From the NCBI GenBank assembly GCA_026418615.1, contig JAOAAY010000038.1:1-33336 (forward strand): DNA of 33,336 nt, read 5' to 3'. The notes under the pieces are model-generated. The model was given only the letters and a program-made list of their open reading frames with translations. It was not told the origin of the DNA and ran no database searches. Numbering within the stretch: position 1 is the stretch's first letter; each line of letters opens with the position of its first letter. This document shows, one piece after another, positions 24,772 to 31,652 of the stretch. Source of the stretch: Candidatus Sumerlaeaceae bacterium (GTDB lineage: Bacteria > Sumerlaeota > Sumerlaeia > Sumerlaeales > Sumerlaeaceae). Position numbers and translations under genes: made by a program.

Positions 24772-25110
24772 TCAAAGGGCGTCGAGACCTTCCTCGCCCG
24801 TGCGGATCCGGATGGCATTGGCGACATCCATGACAAAGACTTTGCCATCTCCGATGTTGCCCGTGCGGGCGTTCTCCACAACGACTTTCACAGCCTCATC
24901 GAGCAGGTTGTCCTCAATGACCACCTCAATCTGGATCTTGGGCAGAAAAAAGATGTTATATTCCAGCCCGCGGTAAATTTCCTTGTGGCCGCGCTGACGG
25001 CCGTAGCCCTTCACTTCGGTCACCGTCATGCCCTTGATGCCGATGGCGTTCAGGGCGTCCTTCACCTGTTCGAGTTTGTGCGGCTGGATGATGCACTTGA
25101 GCAGTTTCAT
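24772..25110 (-). CDS. glnK: Nitrogen regulatory protein PII (GlnK/GlnB)
   Basis: A 112-residue trimeric signal protein that senses 2-oxoglutarate, ATP/ADP and glutamine state, and here probably gates the adjacent ammonium channel. The T-loop GYGRQRGHKEIYRGLEY carries Tyr51 at exactly the E. coli uridylylation position. The B-loop TGNIGDGK and C-terminal IRIRTGEEG are also intact. The ATG has an AAGGAT site five bases upstream. It follows amt by 56 bases on the same strand, so the order is amt-glnK, the reverse of the common glnK-amtB order. Uridylylation would need a GlnD, which is not in this window. Confidence 0.96.
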   Translation of the reverse strand: MKLLKCIIQPHKLEQVKDALNAIGIKGMTVTEVKGYGRQRGHKEIYRGLEYNIFFLPKIQIEVVIEDNLLDEAVKVVVENARTGNIGDGKVFVMDVANAIRIRTGEEGLDAL

Positions 25111-25166
25111 GTTATCCTTTCACTCTCTCAACAACTGAATTCTGGCGGCTGGGACGGTCACGACGG

Positions 25167-26525
25167 TCAGGAGGTGTACGCACTCTCGCCGTGCTGCGTC
25201 AAATCGAGACCCATCTGTTCCTCCTCGGTGGTGACGCGCAAGCCCATTGTCAAGTCCAGTACTTTCAAGATCACGAACGAGACAATCACCGTGTAAATGA
25301 CCGTCGCCACGACAGCCACAACCTGCAGGACGATCAGTTTCACGCCGCCGTGCAGCAGCCCCGGATTCGTAACAGCCGAGTTGAGGAACGGCGACGCAAA
25401 AACACCCGTCAGCAAAGCCCCGATGGTGCCGCCCACACCGTGGACACCGAAAGCATCCAAGGCGTCGTCAATGCCCCGCCGCGCGCGCCAAGTGCATGCG
25501 TAGGAACAGACAACACCCGCCACAAGGCCAATGGCAATGCCCGAAAGCGGGCCGACAAAGCCCGCTGCCGGCGTGACAGCCACAAGTCCTGCCACAGCAC
25601 CCGATGCCGCGCCCAGAAGGGTCGGCTTGTCCTTGAATGTCCAGTCCACCAGCATCCAGGCGACGGCTCCCGCCGCAGCCGCGCAGTGCGTGCTGACAAA
25701 CGCCACAATCGCGATCTGGCCGGAACCGAGCGCACTACCCGCGTTGAATCCGAACCAACCAAACCACAGCAGACCCGCGCCCAGGACGGTCAGCACGAGG
25801 TTGTGTGGGATGAACGGCTGGTGCGGGAATCCGCGCCGGGGCTTGATCAAAAGAGCGCACACCAGCGCCGTGAACCCTGATGTGATGTGAACCACCGCAC
25901 CGCCCGCGAAATCGAGCGCGCCGAGTTTCAGCAGCCAGCCTTCGCTGCTCCACACCCAGTGGGCCACCGGGCAATACACCAGCAGCGACCAAATCGCGAT
26001 GAAGACTACATAAGTCTTGAATTTCATGCGCTCGGCGAACGCGCCTGAAATCAGGGCCGGCGTGATGATGGCAAACATGCACTGATAAATCATGAACAGC
26101 CGGTGGGGCACCGTCGTCGCATAAGTCTCGCTCGGAGTCATGCCCACGGCGCGCACCCCGAACCAATCAAGTCCGCCCAGCAACCCCGCCCCGCCAATCT
26201 TGAGCACCGACGGCGAAAACGCCAGCGAGTAACCCACCGTGACCCAAAGCACCGTGATGATGCCCAAGGCGATGAAACTGTGCATGACGACGGAGAGAAC
26301 ATTGCGCGCATGGACAAGTCCGCCGTAAAACAGCGCCAGCGCAGGCGTCATGAGCATCACCAGCGCGGCGCTCACCATCAGGAAGGCCGTGTCGCCAAAG
26401 TTGATGTCCTCCGGCGTCTTGTGGCCCGAAGGCACTCCGCTGCAACCGCTGAGCACGATGGCCGCAACGCCCAGAGTCCAGACAAGTCCGGCGCGACCCC
26501 TCAAAGCATTTGACAAGCGTTTCAA
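25167..26525 (-). CDS. amt: Ammonium transporter with lipobox-like signal sequence
   Basis: Amt/Rh-family ammonium channel with eleven expected membrane helices and both pore histidines: one in DFAGGAVVHITSG, one in DAFGVHGVGGTIGALLTG. Also typical are FYGGLVHARNVLSVVMHS and LLWFGWFGFNAGSAL. A TTG at 26525 (AGGGG four bases and GGAAGGAG twelve bases upstream) is preferred over a GTG at 26603, because it begins a clean signal peptide, MKRLSNALRGRAGLVWTLGV. The peptide runs to AAIVLSGCSG. LSGC fits the lipobox, so the mature N-terminus may be lipidated, which is unusual for Amt. Its own PII gene follows directly. Nitrogen limitation is the likely inducer; no sigma-54 site was found in the 140-base divergent gap upstream. 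Confidence 0.92.
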   Translation of the reverse strand: MKRLSNALRGRAGLVWTLGVAAIVLSGCSGVPSGHKTPEDINFGDTAFLMVSAALVMLMTPALALFYGGLVHARNVLSVVMHSFIALGIITVLWVTVGYSLAFSPSVLKIGGAGLLGGLDWFGVRAVGMTPSETYATTVPHRLFMIYQCMFAIITPALISGAFAERMKFKTYVVFIAIWSLLVYCPVAHWVWSSEGWLLKLGALDFAGGAVVHITSGFTALVCALLIKPRRGFPHQPFIPHNLVLTVLGAGLLWFGWFGFNAGSALGSGQIAIVAFVSTHCAAAAGAVAWMLVDWTFKDKPTLLGAASGAVAGLVAVTPAAGFVGPLSGIAIGLVAGVVCSYACTWRARRGIDDALDAFGVHGVGGTIGALLTGVFASPFLNSAVTNPGLLHGGVKLIVLQVVAVVATVIYTVIVSFVILKVLDLTMGLRVTTEEEQMGLDLTQHGESAYTS

Positions 26526-26743
26526 GAGACCCCTATGCTCCTTCCTCGTTGGGATGAAAAAAGTCCCGCCCTTCAGGCAGGCGCGGTATGGGTGCTGACA
26601 CACATCGTTTCAACAAAAAAATTCTTCCAGTCAATTTAGCATGAGTCACGCATAAACGGAGTTTTGGGTTCTTTTTGACCGCATCGGCGAGCAGGGCAAA
26701 TCTGGATTTTGATGTCTAAGTATAGAGGAGACAATAATCGAAA

Positions 26744-27754
26744 ATGAGTGCCAGACGGATGAGGACACGGATACTGATCCAGGTTTTCACGGTTCTGTTT
26801 TTGATCGTTCGCGGCGTTTGTTCTGCAGAATCTGCACCCACAACAACCCCGGACTCGGCAGCATCGGCACCCGAAACGCCCCCCGGCCGGACGGCGTCGG
26901 CGCTGAAAGCGGAGTTGGAGCGCATCGCGGCAGCGCATCGCGGTGTCATGGGGATCAGCGTCAAAAACCTCGACACCGGCGAGGAAATCTCCGTCAACGG
27001 CGACCAGTTGTTCCCCACGGCCAGCAGCATCAAACTGGCCGTCATGTGCGCCGTCTTTGATGAAATGTGCTCGCCCACGGGCAAATTTCCAGATTATTAC
27101 ATGACCAAACCGTACGACGACGCGACCAGCGTCGGCGGCGCGGGATTTGTCAAACAGTTCAAAGATGGCACCAAGGTCGAATTGAAGGAACTCCTCCACT
27201 TCATGATCACCGTCAGCGACAATGTGGCGACGAACATGCTGGTCGAGTGGCTGGGCGGGCTCGACAAGGTCAACGACTGGCTGCGCGCCCGCGGCTTCCG
27301 CCATACGCGCATGAACGCCACCGTCGGCGGGCGCGCAGTGTGGAGCGCCGAGGGCCTGCGCGAGTGGGGGCTGGGCGTGTGCACGCCCGACGAAATGCGC
27401 AGACTCCTCGAAATGATTTACAAGGGAGAGGCCGGCACGACAACTTCCACCGACGAAATGCTGCGGTTGCTCGGCAACCAATACTTCGACGGCCTCATCG
27501 CCGGCGAAGCACCACCCACCGTCTGGGTCGGCAGCAAAAGCGGAGCCATCAACGACGCCCGATCCGACAATGCCATCGTCGCCTCGCCGGGCGCTACCTA
27601 CATCCTCACAGTGTACACCAAGCAAAACGCCGACAAGCGCTGGACGCACGAGAACGAGGCCGAGGTCGCCATCCGAAAAGTCGCCCGGACCGTCTACCAA
27701 CACTTCAACCCCACCAGCACATGGGTGCGCCCAGCCGGAACCGAAAAACTGTAA
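26744..27754 (+). CDS. Class A beta-lactamase-like serine hydrolase
   Basis: A 336-residue exported penicillin-recognising serine hydrolase. The signal peptide (RMRTRILIQVFTVLFLIV, cleavage near CSA) is followed by a Thr/Pro/Ala linker and the catalytic domain from about residue 52. The three active-site elements are Ser94-Ser-Ile-Lys97 (SxxK), Ser158-Asp-Asn160 (SDN) and Lys265-Ser-Gly267 (KTG equivalent). The omega loop (NATVGGRAVWSAEGLREWGL) lacks a recognisable ExxLN with the deacylating Glu166. It may therefore be a slow esterase/carboxypeptidase or a divergent beta-lactamase rather than a resistance enzyme. The ATG has GAGGAG 13 bases upstream, a rather long spacing. It is divergent from amt, with no apparent AmpR-type regulator. 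Confidence 0.85.
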   Translation: MSARRMRTRILIQVFTVLFLIVRGVCSAESAPTTTPDSAASAPETPPGRTASALKAELERIAAAHRGVMGISVKNLDTGEEISVNGDQLFPTASSIKLAVMCAVFDEMCSPTGKFPDYYMTKPYDDATSVGGAGFVKQFKDGTKVELKELLHFMITVSDNVATNMLVEWLGGLDKVNDWLRARGFRHTRMNATVGGRAVWSAEGLREWGLGVCTPDEMRRLLEMIYKGEAGTTTSTDEMLRLLGNQYFDGLIAGEAPPTVWVGSKSGAINDARSDNAIVASPGATYILTVYTKQNADKRWTHENEAEVAIRKVARTVYQHFNPTSTWVRPAGTEKL

Positions 27755-27758
27755 CGCC

Positions 27759-27788
27759 TTGACAAATTTTGCAAACAGCGAATAATTT
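27759..27788 (+). promoter_or_regulatory. Promoter of the XRE-flotillin-PspA operon
   Basis: A perfect TTGACA (27759-27764) is followed after 17-18 bases by ATAATT/TAATTT. The first of two TTTGCAAA palindromes (27768-27775) lies in the spacer. The promoter begins only four bases after the beta-lactamase-like stop, in an AT-rich 120-base gap. Confidence 0.65.
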
Positions 27789-27832
27789 ATGCTAAGATTG
27801 CTAACATAAGCGGGGCAAATTGCATCTGTCTG

Positions 27833-27842
27833 ATTTGCAAAT
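27833..27842. promoter_or_regulatory. Second TTTGCAAA palindrome (putative operator)
   Basis: The perfect 10-bp palindrome ATTTGCAAAT lies 33 bases before the XRE start. Its core TTTGCAAA repeats at 27768-27775, inside the promoter spacer, with 66 bases between centres. The pair is a plausible site for autoregulation by the XRE protein. Confidence 0.45.
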
Positions 27843-27874
27843 AGCCTTGTTTCGTGTTGCTGGGCGGGGAAGGC

Positions 27875-28381
27875 ATGAATCTCGGTGGCAAACTTAGGGT
27901 GCTCCGGACGCTGGAGGGCAGCCTTCGCGGGTTGAACAGACCCCTCTCCAAAGCGGATGTGGTGCGTCTCATCCGCGAAGAACTCGGGGAGTCCATCAGT
28001 CAGGCCTACCTGTCTCAACTCGAGTCGGGGCGCCGGACGCACATGACCGAGGAGTCGCGGCAGTTACTCGCGAGATTCTTCAAGGTCCATCCGGGGTTCC
28101 TCGTCAGCGATCCGGAGGGCTACCGCACTCAACTCGTGGTGGTGCCCTATGCGAGCGAGTCGCATTTGGACGAATGGCTCGAAGCGGGCGTGGAGCGGTT
28201 TGCCGCCACGGATCCGGAGTTAGCCGAGGCCCTGACGGTGTTGGCGCGTCATCCGCGGTCGCGCGATCTGCTGGTTTTGCTGTCGCGCCTGTCTGCGGCG
28301 CCGCCATGGCCGGCCCAGCCCGCCGCCGGGCAACCGTCAACCACAACTCGGGGGAGTAAAAAGGAGGAGGCTCACCGGTGA
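27875..28381 (+). CDS. XRE-type helix-turn-helix regulator of the flotillin/PspA operon
   Basis: A 168-residue protein with an N-terminal Cro/CI-like helix-turn-helix (about residues 10-75). It is recognisable from ADVVRLIREEL, ISQAYLSQLESGRRTHMTEE and RQLLARFFKVHPGFLV. The C-terminal half is Leu/Ala-rich and helical with a Pro/Gln tail, and I recognise no ligand domain. The ATG at 27875 (GGGGAAGG just upstream) is preferred over the GTG at 27854. Its TGA overlaps the GTG of the next gene (GTGA), so the regulator is translationally coupled to the NfeD-like gene it probably controls. XRE-type regulators (ClgR) accompany pspA in Actinobacteria, so envelope-stress control is a reasonable inference. 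The upstream palindromes fit autoregulation. Confidence 0.82.
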   Translation: MNLGGKLRVLRTLEGSLRGLNRPLSKADVVRLIREELGESISQAYLSQLESGRRTHMTEESRQLLARFFKVHPGFLVSDPEGYRTQLVVVPYASESHLDEWLEAGVERFAATDPELAEALTVLARHPRSRDLLVLLSRLSAAPPWPAQPAAGQPSTTTRGSKKEEAHR

Positions 28382-29031
28382 CCCACCTGCTTTCCAATAT
28401 CTTTCTGGGCTGTTTTCTCGTCGGGCTGATCCTGACGCTGATCTCGCTGCTGTTCGGCTTTGATCACAGCCACGACGGCGTGCACTGGGGCGGCGATCAC
28501 GGCGCCGACCTCGGGGGCGACGCCGGCACCGCCGGCCACGCCGCTGGCCACGGCGCGGGAGCCGACGGGGCTTCGTTCTTTTCCTATCAAGGGATGCTGA
28601 TGTTCCTCACTTGGTTTGGCGGCATCGGATACATCCTTAACCGCCACGCCAGCGGCATGGTGCTGGTGGTCGTCTTGGGGGCGCTCGCGGGCGGTTTTGC
28701 CGGCGCACTGGCCGTGTTTTACTACCTCAACAAGTTCATACGCTTGGGCACGAAGCGCATGCGCAAGTCGGACTATTACCTGCCCGGCACGCTGGCGCGG
28801 GTGACGAGCGCCGTGCGGCTCGGCGAAGCGGGCGAGATCACCTATGTTCAGGGCGGCACGCGCAAGACCTGCGCGGCACGCAGCGACGAGGGGCGCGCCC
28901 ACCCGCAGGGCGAGGAGGTCGTCGTCGTGCGTTACGAAAAGGGGATCGCCTATGTGCGGTCCGCCACAGAAGCCCTTGGCGGGCTGGCTCCCGCCCAAGG
29001 ACGGGGAGGCGAACCGGGAACCGTGCAATAA
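28378..29031 (+). CDS. NfeD/YuaF-like membrane protein with His-rich loop
   Basis: A 217-residue membrane protein of the NfeD-like (YuaF/YqiJ) type that partners flotillins. It has a first membrane segment (residues 4-26) and a His/Gly/Asp-rich loop (28-66, with His at DHSHDGVHWGGDH and GHAAGHG). Two further membrane segments follow (about 70-86 and 92-115), then a soluble OB-like domain (about 135-200, LPGTLARVTSAVRLGEAGEI onwards). The GTG start overlaps the preceding stop, consistent with translational coupling and preceded by AGGAGG. The downstream gene is flotillin. In B. subtilis, YuaF and FloT act together in membrane microdomains. The His-rich loop, on the external or periplasmic side by predicted topology, could bind metal; that is speculation. 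Confidence 0.83.
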   Translation: MTHLLSNIFLGCFLVGLILTLISLLFGFDHSHDGVHWGGDHGADLGGDAGTAGHAAGHGAGADGASFFSYQGMLMFLTWFGGIGYILNRHASGMVLVVVLGALAGGFAGALAVFYYLNKFIRLGTKRMRKSDYYLPGTLARVTSAVRLGEAGEITYVQGGTRKTCAARSDEGRAHPQGEEVVVVRYEKGIAYVRSATEALGGLAPAQGRGGEPGTVQ

Positions 29032-29125
29032 CAAATCGATTCTTTAACAAGTAACGCAGACCGGACCCTGCGGGCGCCAAGCCGCGGGCACACAAACCAG
29101 GAACAAAGGAGAGAGGGGTTCAGGC

Positions 29126-30640
29126 ATGGACAGAATCACGGCAATCATCGTGGCAGCGCTTGTTCTCGCCATTCTCACAATCTTTTATGTCATTGCCCGG
29201 ATGTACCGCAAGGTGGGCCCCAATCAGGCGCTCATCATCTACGGCTGGGGCGGCACCCACATTGTCACGGGCGGCGGCGCCATTGTCTGGCCGATGATCC
29301 AGACCGCGCGCGAACTGTCGCTCGAACTCATGAGTTTTGATGTCGCGCCCAAGCAAAATCTCTACACGGTGCAAGGCGTCGCCGTCACCGTCGAAGCCGT
29401 CGCCCAGATCAAGGTCAAGAGCGACCCCGAGAGCATCACAACCGCTGCCGAACAGTTTCTCAACAAGGATCCGCTCGAGCGCGAGGGACTCATCCGGCTC
29501 GTCATGGAAGGCCACCTGCGCGGCATCGTCGGACAGTTGACCGTCGAGGCCATCGTCAAGGAACCCGAGATGGTCTCGGCCAAGATGCGCAGCACTTGCG
29601 CCGAGGACCTGTCGAAGATGGGCCTCGAGGTGGTCAGTTTCACGATCAAGGAAGTGCGCGACCAGAACGAGTACATCGCCAACATGGGGCGCCCGGATGT
29701 CGCGCGCATCCGCCGCGACGCGGATGTGGCCACCGCCGAGGCCGAGCGCGACACCGCCATCAAGCGCGCCGTGTACATGCGCGAGGCTGCTCAGGCCAAA
29801 GCCCAGGCCGACATGGAGCGCGTGCAGGCCGAGACGGCCAGCGCCGCCAAACAGGCGGAGGCCGTCCGGGACCTCGAGGTGAAAAAGGCCGACTATCAGG
29901 CCGCCATCTCGCGCCAGAAGGCTTCCGCCGACAAAGCCTATGACATTCAGGCCAATATCATGCAGCAGCAAGTCATCGCCGAGCAGGTGCGCATCGAGCG
30001 CGTCCGGAAGGAAGAGCAAATCAAGGTGGAGGAGGCCGAGATCCAGCGCCGCGAGCGCGAGTTGCTCGCCACCGTGCTCAAAGCCGCCGAGATCGAACGC
30101 CAGAAAATCGCACAACTGGCCGAGGCCGAGCGGCAAAAACTGGCCATCGAGGCCCAAGGCCGCGCCGAGGCCACCCGTCTCGAGGCTCAGGGCCAGGCCG
30201 ACGCCATCCGCGCCACGGGACTTGCCGAGGCCGACGCCATCAAAGCGAAAGGGTTCGCCGAGGCCGAGGCCATGACGGTCAAAGCCAACGCCTTCCATGA
30301 GTACAATCAGGCGTTTGTCATCGACAAACTCCTGAGCAGCCTGCCGGAGGTGGCGCGCGCCATCAGTGAGCCGCTGCGCAATGTGGACCGCATCACCGTC
30401 CTCAGCACGGGCAACGGCTCCAACGCCGGCCTCGACAAGGTCACGGGCGACATCGGAAAAATGATTGTCCAGATCCCCGCGCTGTTCGAGACGCTCGCGG
30501 GCGTGGATCTCAAGCAACTGCTCGAACGCGTGCCGCAGATTGGTGAAAAGGCGGCTTTCGAGAAGGGCACGACCGAAAAAACCGCCGGCCAGACGACACC
30601 GGGTTCCGCCGATCCCAGCAAAAACCCACCACCAGCCTGA
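29126..30640 (+). CDS. floT: Flotillin (SPFH-domain membrane scaffold)
   Basis: A 504-residue flotillin that organises functional membrane microdomains. An N-terminal membrane segment (ITAIIVAALVLAILTIFYVI) precedes an SPFH/band-7 domain (about 30-210, GPNQALIIYGWGG; EVVSFTIKEVRDQNEYIANM). A long charged coiled coil with the flotillin Glu-Ala repeats follows (about 215-400, AEADAIKAKGFAEAEAMTVK), then a C-terminal oligomerisation region and a Pro/Thr-rich tail. Length matches B. subtilis FloT (about 509). The ATG has a strong AAGGAGAG site. The neighbouring NfeD-like and PspA genes make an envelope-maintenance operon. No N-terminal acylation signal other than the membrane segment is visible. 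Confidence 0.95.
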   Translation: MDRITAIIVAALVLAILTIFYVIARMYRKVGPNQALIIYGWGGTHIVTGGGAIVWPMIQTARELSLELMSFDVAPKQNLYTVQGVAVTVEAVAQIKVKSDPESITTAAEQFLNKDPLEREGLIRLVMEGHLRGIVGQLTVEAIVKEPEMVSAKMRSTCAEDLSKMGLEVVSFTIKEVRDQNEYIANMGRPDVARIRRDADVATAEAERDTAIKRAVYMREAAQAKAQADMERVQAETASAAKQAEAVRDLEVKKADYQAAISRQKASADKAYDIQANIMQQQVIAEQVRIERVRKEEQIKVEEAEIQRRERELLATVLKAAEIERQKIAQLAEAERQKLAIEAQGRAEATRLEAQGQADAIRATGLAEADAIKAKGFAEAEAMTVKANAFHEYNQAFVIDKLLSSLPEVARAISEPLRNVDRITVLSTGNGSNAGLDKVTGDIGKMIVQIPALFETLAGVDLKQLLERVPQIGEKAAFEKGTTEKTAGQTTPGSADPSKNPPPA

Positions 30641-30680
30641 ATGAGATGATGCCGATGAGTTGCGCCTTGCTCAGCAGAGT

Positions 30681-30718
30681 CCCGCCCGCTCCCGCGCCCG
30701 ACCGCGGCGCGGGGCGGG
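30681..30718 (+). other. GC-rich hairpin in the flotillin-pspA gap, first
   Basis: A perfect 8-bp stem (30691-30698 with 30706-30713) around a 7-base loop, extended by outer CCCGC/GCGGG pairing to 30681 and 30718. No T-run follows. Together with the hairpin at 30771 it could tune pspA expression relative to flotillin or protect the upstream mRNA. Confidence 0.5.
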
Positions 30719-30770
30719 TCGCCGACGCAAAGCCCGCCAGACCGGCCATGCGCGGGGCAGCGATCCCACA

Positions 30771-30788
30771 GCGGGCGGCAACGCCCGC
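30771..30788 (+). other. GNRA-capped hairpin in the flotillin-pspA gap, second
   Basis: A perfect 7-bp GC stem (30771-30777 with 30782-30788) is closed by a GCAA tetraloop, a very stable RNA fold. It ends 28 bases before the pspA start codon, so it could influence ribosome access or block 3' exonuclease decay. Confidence 0.5.
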
Positions 30789-30816
30789 CCCACGATGAGC
30801 CACGAAAGGCACGACC

Positions 30817-31491
30817 ATGAGACTCCTTGAACGCGTTGCCGCCCTCATCAGGGCGAATGTGGCGGACTTGCTCGACCAGTCCGACGATCCGGAGCACATG
30901 CTGTCGCTGGTCCTGCAAGACATGAACAGCCAATTGATTCAGGTGAAAACGGCCGCGGCACAGGCCCTCGCGGACGAGCACATGTTGAGCCAGCGCCTCG
31001 AGTCGGCCCGCGCCGAGGCCGCCGCGTGGCTCGAGCGCGCGGGCGCCGCCGTGGACACCGGCAACGACACCGCGGCACGCGCCGCCCTCGAACGCCATAA
31101 TTCCTTTATGCAGACGGTGGCCGAACTCGAATCGCTCATCGAGCGCACACGCCGCGAGATGGAGGACTTCAAGCGCGTGCTCGTGCAACTCGAAACACGC
31201 ATCGGCGAGGTGTCGCGCTCGCGCGATGCCCTCCTCGCCCGCCACCGCCGCGCCGCAGCCCTCGAGAAAATCGCCCAAAGCGGCGCAGACATCAACGCCG
31301 GACGCCTCGAGGAAATCCTGAAAGCCATCGCCGACTCGGCCGAGCAGCGCCACGATCAGGCCGCGGCCCTCAAGCAACTCAACACCGGCGGCCCCGCACA
31401 GGAAATACGCCGGATCGAAGCAGCCGACAAACTCGAACAGCAACTGGCCCAACTCAAAGCCCGCCGCGCCGGGCACGAACCCCCGGGCTGA
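30817..31491 (+). CDS. pspA: PspA/IM30 (ESCRT-III-like) envelope-stress protein
   Basis: A 224-residue, almost wholly helical coiled-coil protein of the PspA/Vipp1 family, which forms membrane-remodelling rods that protect the inner membrane. The N-terminal amphipathic helix and opening (MRLLERVAALIRANVADLLD, then QSDDPEHMLSLVLQDM) are the family hallmark (about residues 1-40). Long Glu/Arg/Ala-rich helices run to about residue 215. Length is typical. The ATG has AAAGG about eight bases upstream. It follows flotillin by 176 bases containing two strong hairpins, and is most likely the last gene of the XRE-NfeD-flotillin operon. No pspB, pspC or pspF is present, so control would not be the enterobacterial kind. 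Confidence 0.9.
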   Translation: MRLLERVAALIRANVADLLDQSDDPEHMLSLVLQDMNSQLIQVKTAAAQALADEHMLSQRLESARAEAAAWLERAGAAVDTGNDTAARAALERHNSFMQTVAELESLIERTRREMEDFKRVLVQLETRIGEVSRSRDALLARHRRAAALEKIAQSGADINAGRLEEILKAIADSAEQRHDQAAALKQLNTGGPAQEIRRIEAADKLEQQLAQLKARRAGHEPPG

Positions 31492-31652
31492 ACACGCCGC
31501 TCGCGCTGGATTCTAAGTAAACCGTTTTTCACCGACAACACGCCCCGCGGCCGATGCCTTGTCCTGCACCCCGTCCCCATGGCGCAAGGGGCTGCAAGGG
31601 AATCCCCGGCGCCCGGCGGGCATGGCCGGATGGCTGCGCTTGATTGCGGCCC

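Noticed and set aside
29120..30517. Long minus-strand open frame opposite flotillin
   Set aside because: Its Leu/Gly/His-rich product arises from the antisense of the Glu-Ala coiled coil; flotillin itself is unmistakable.
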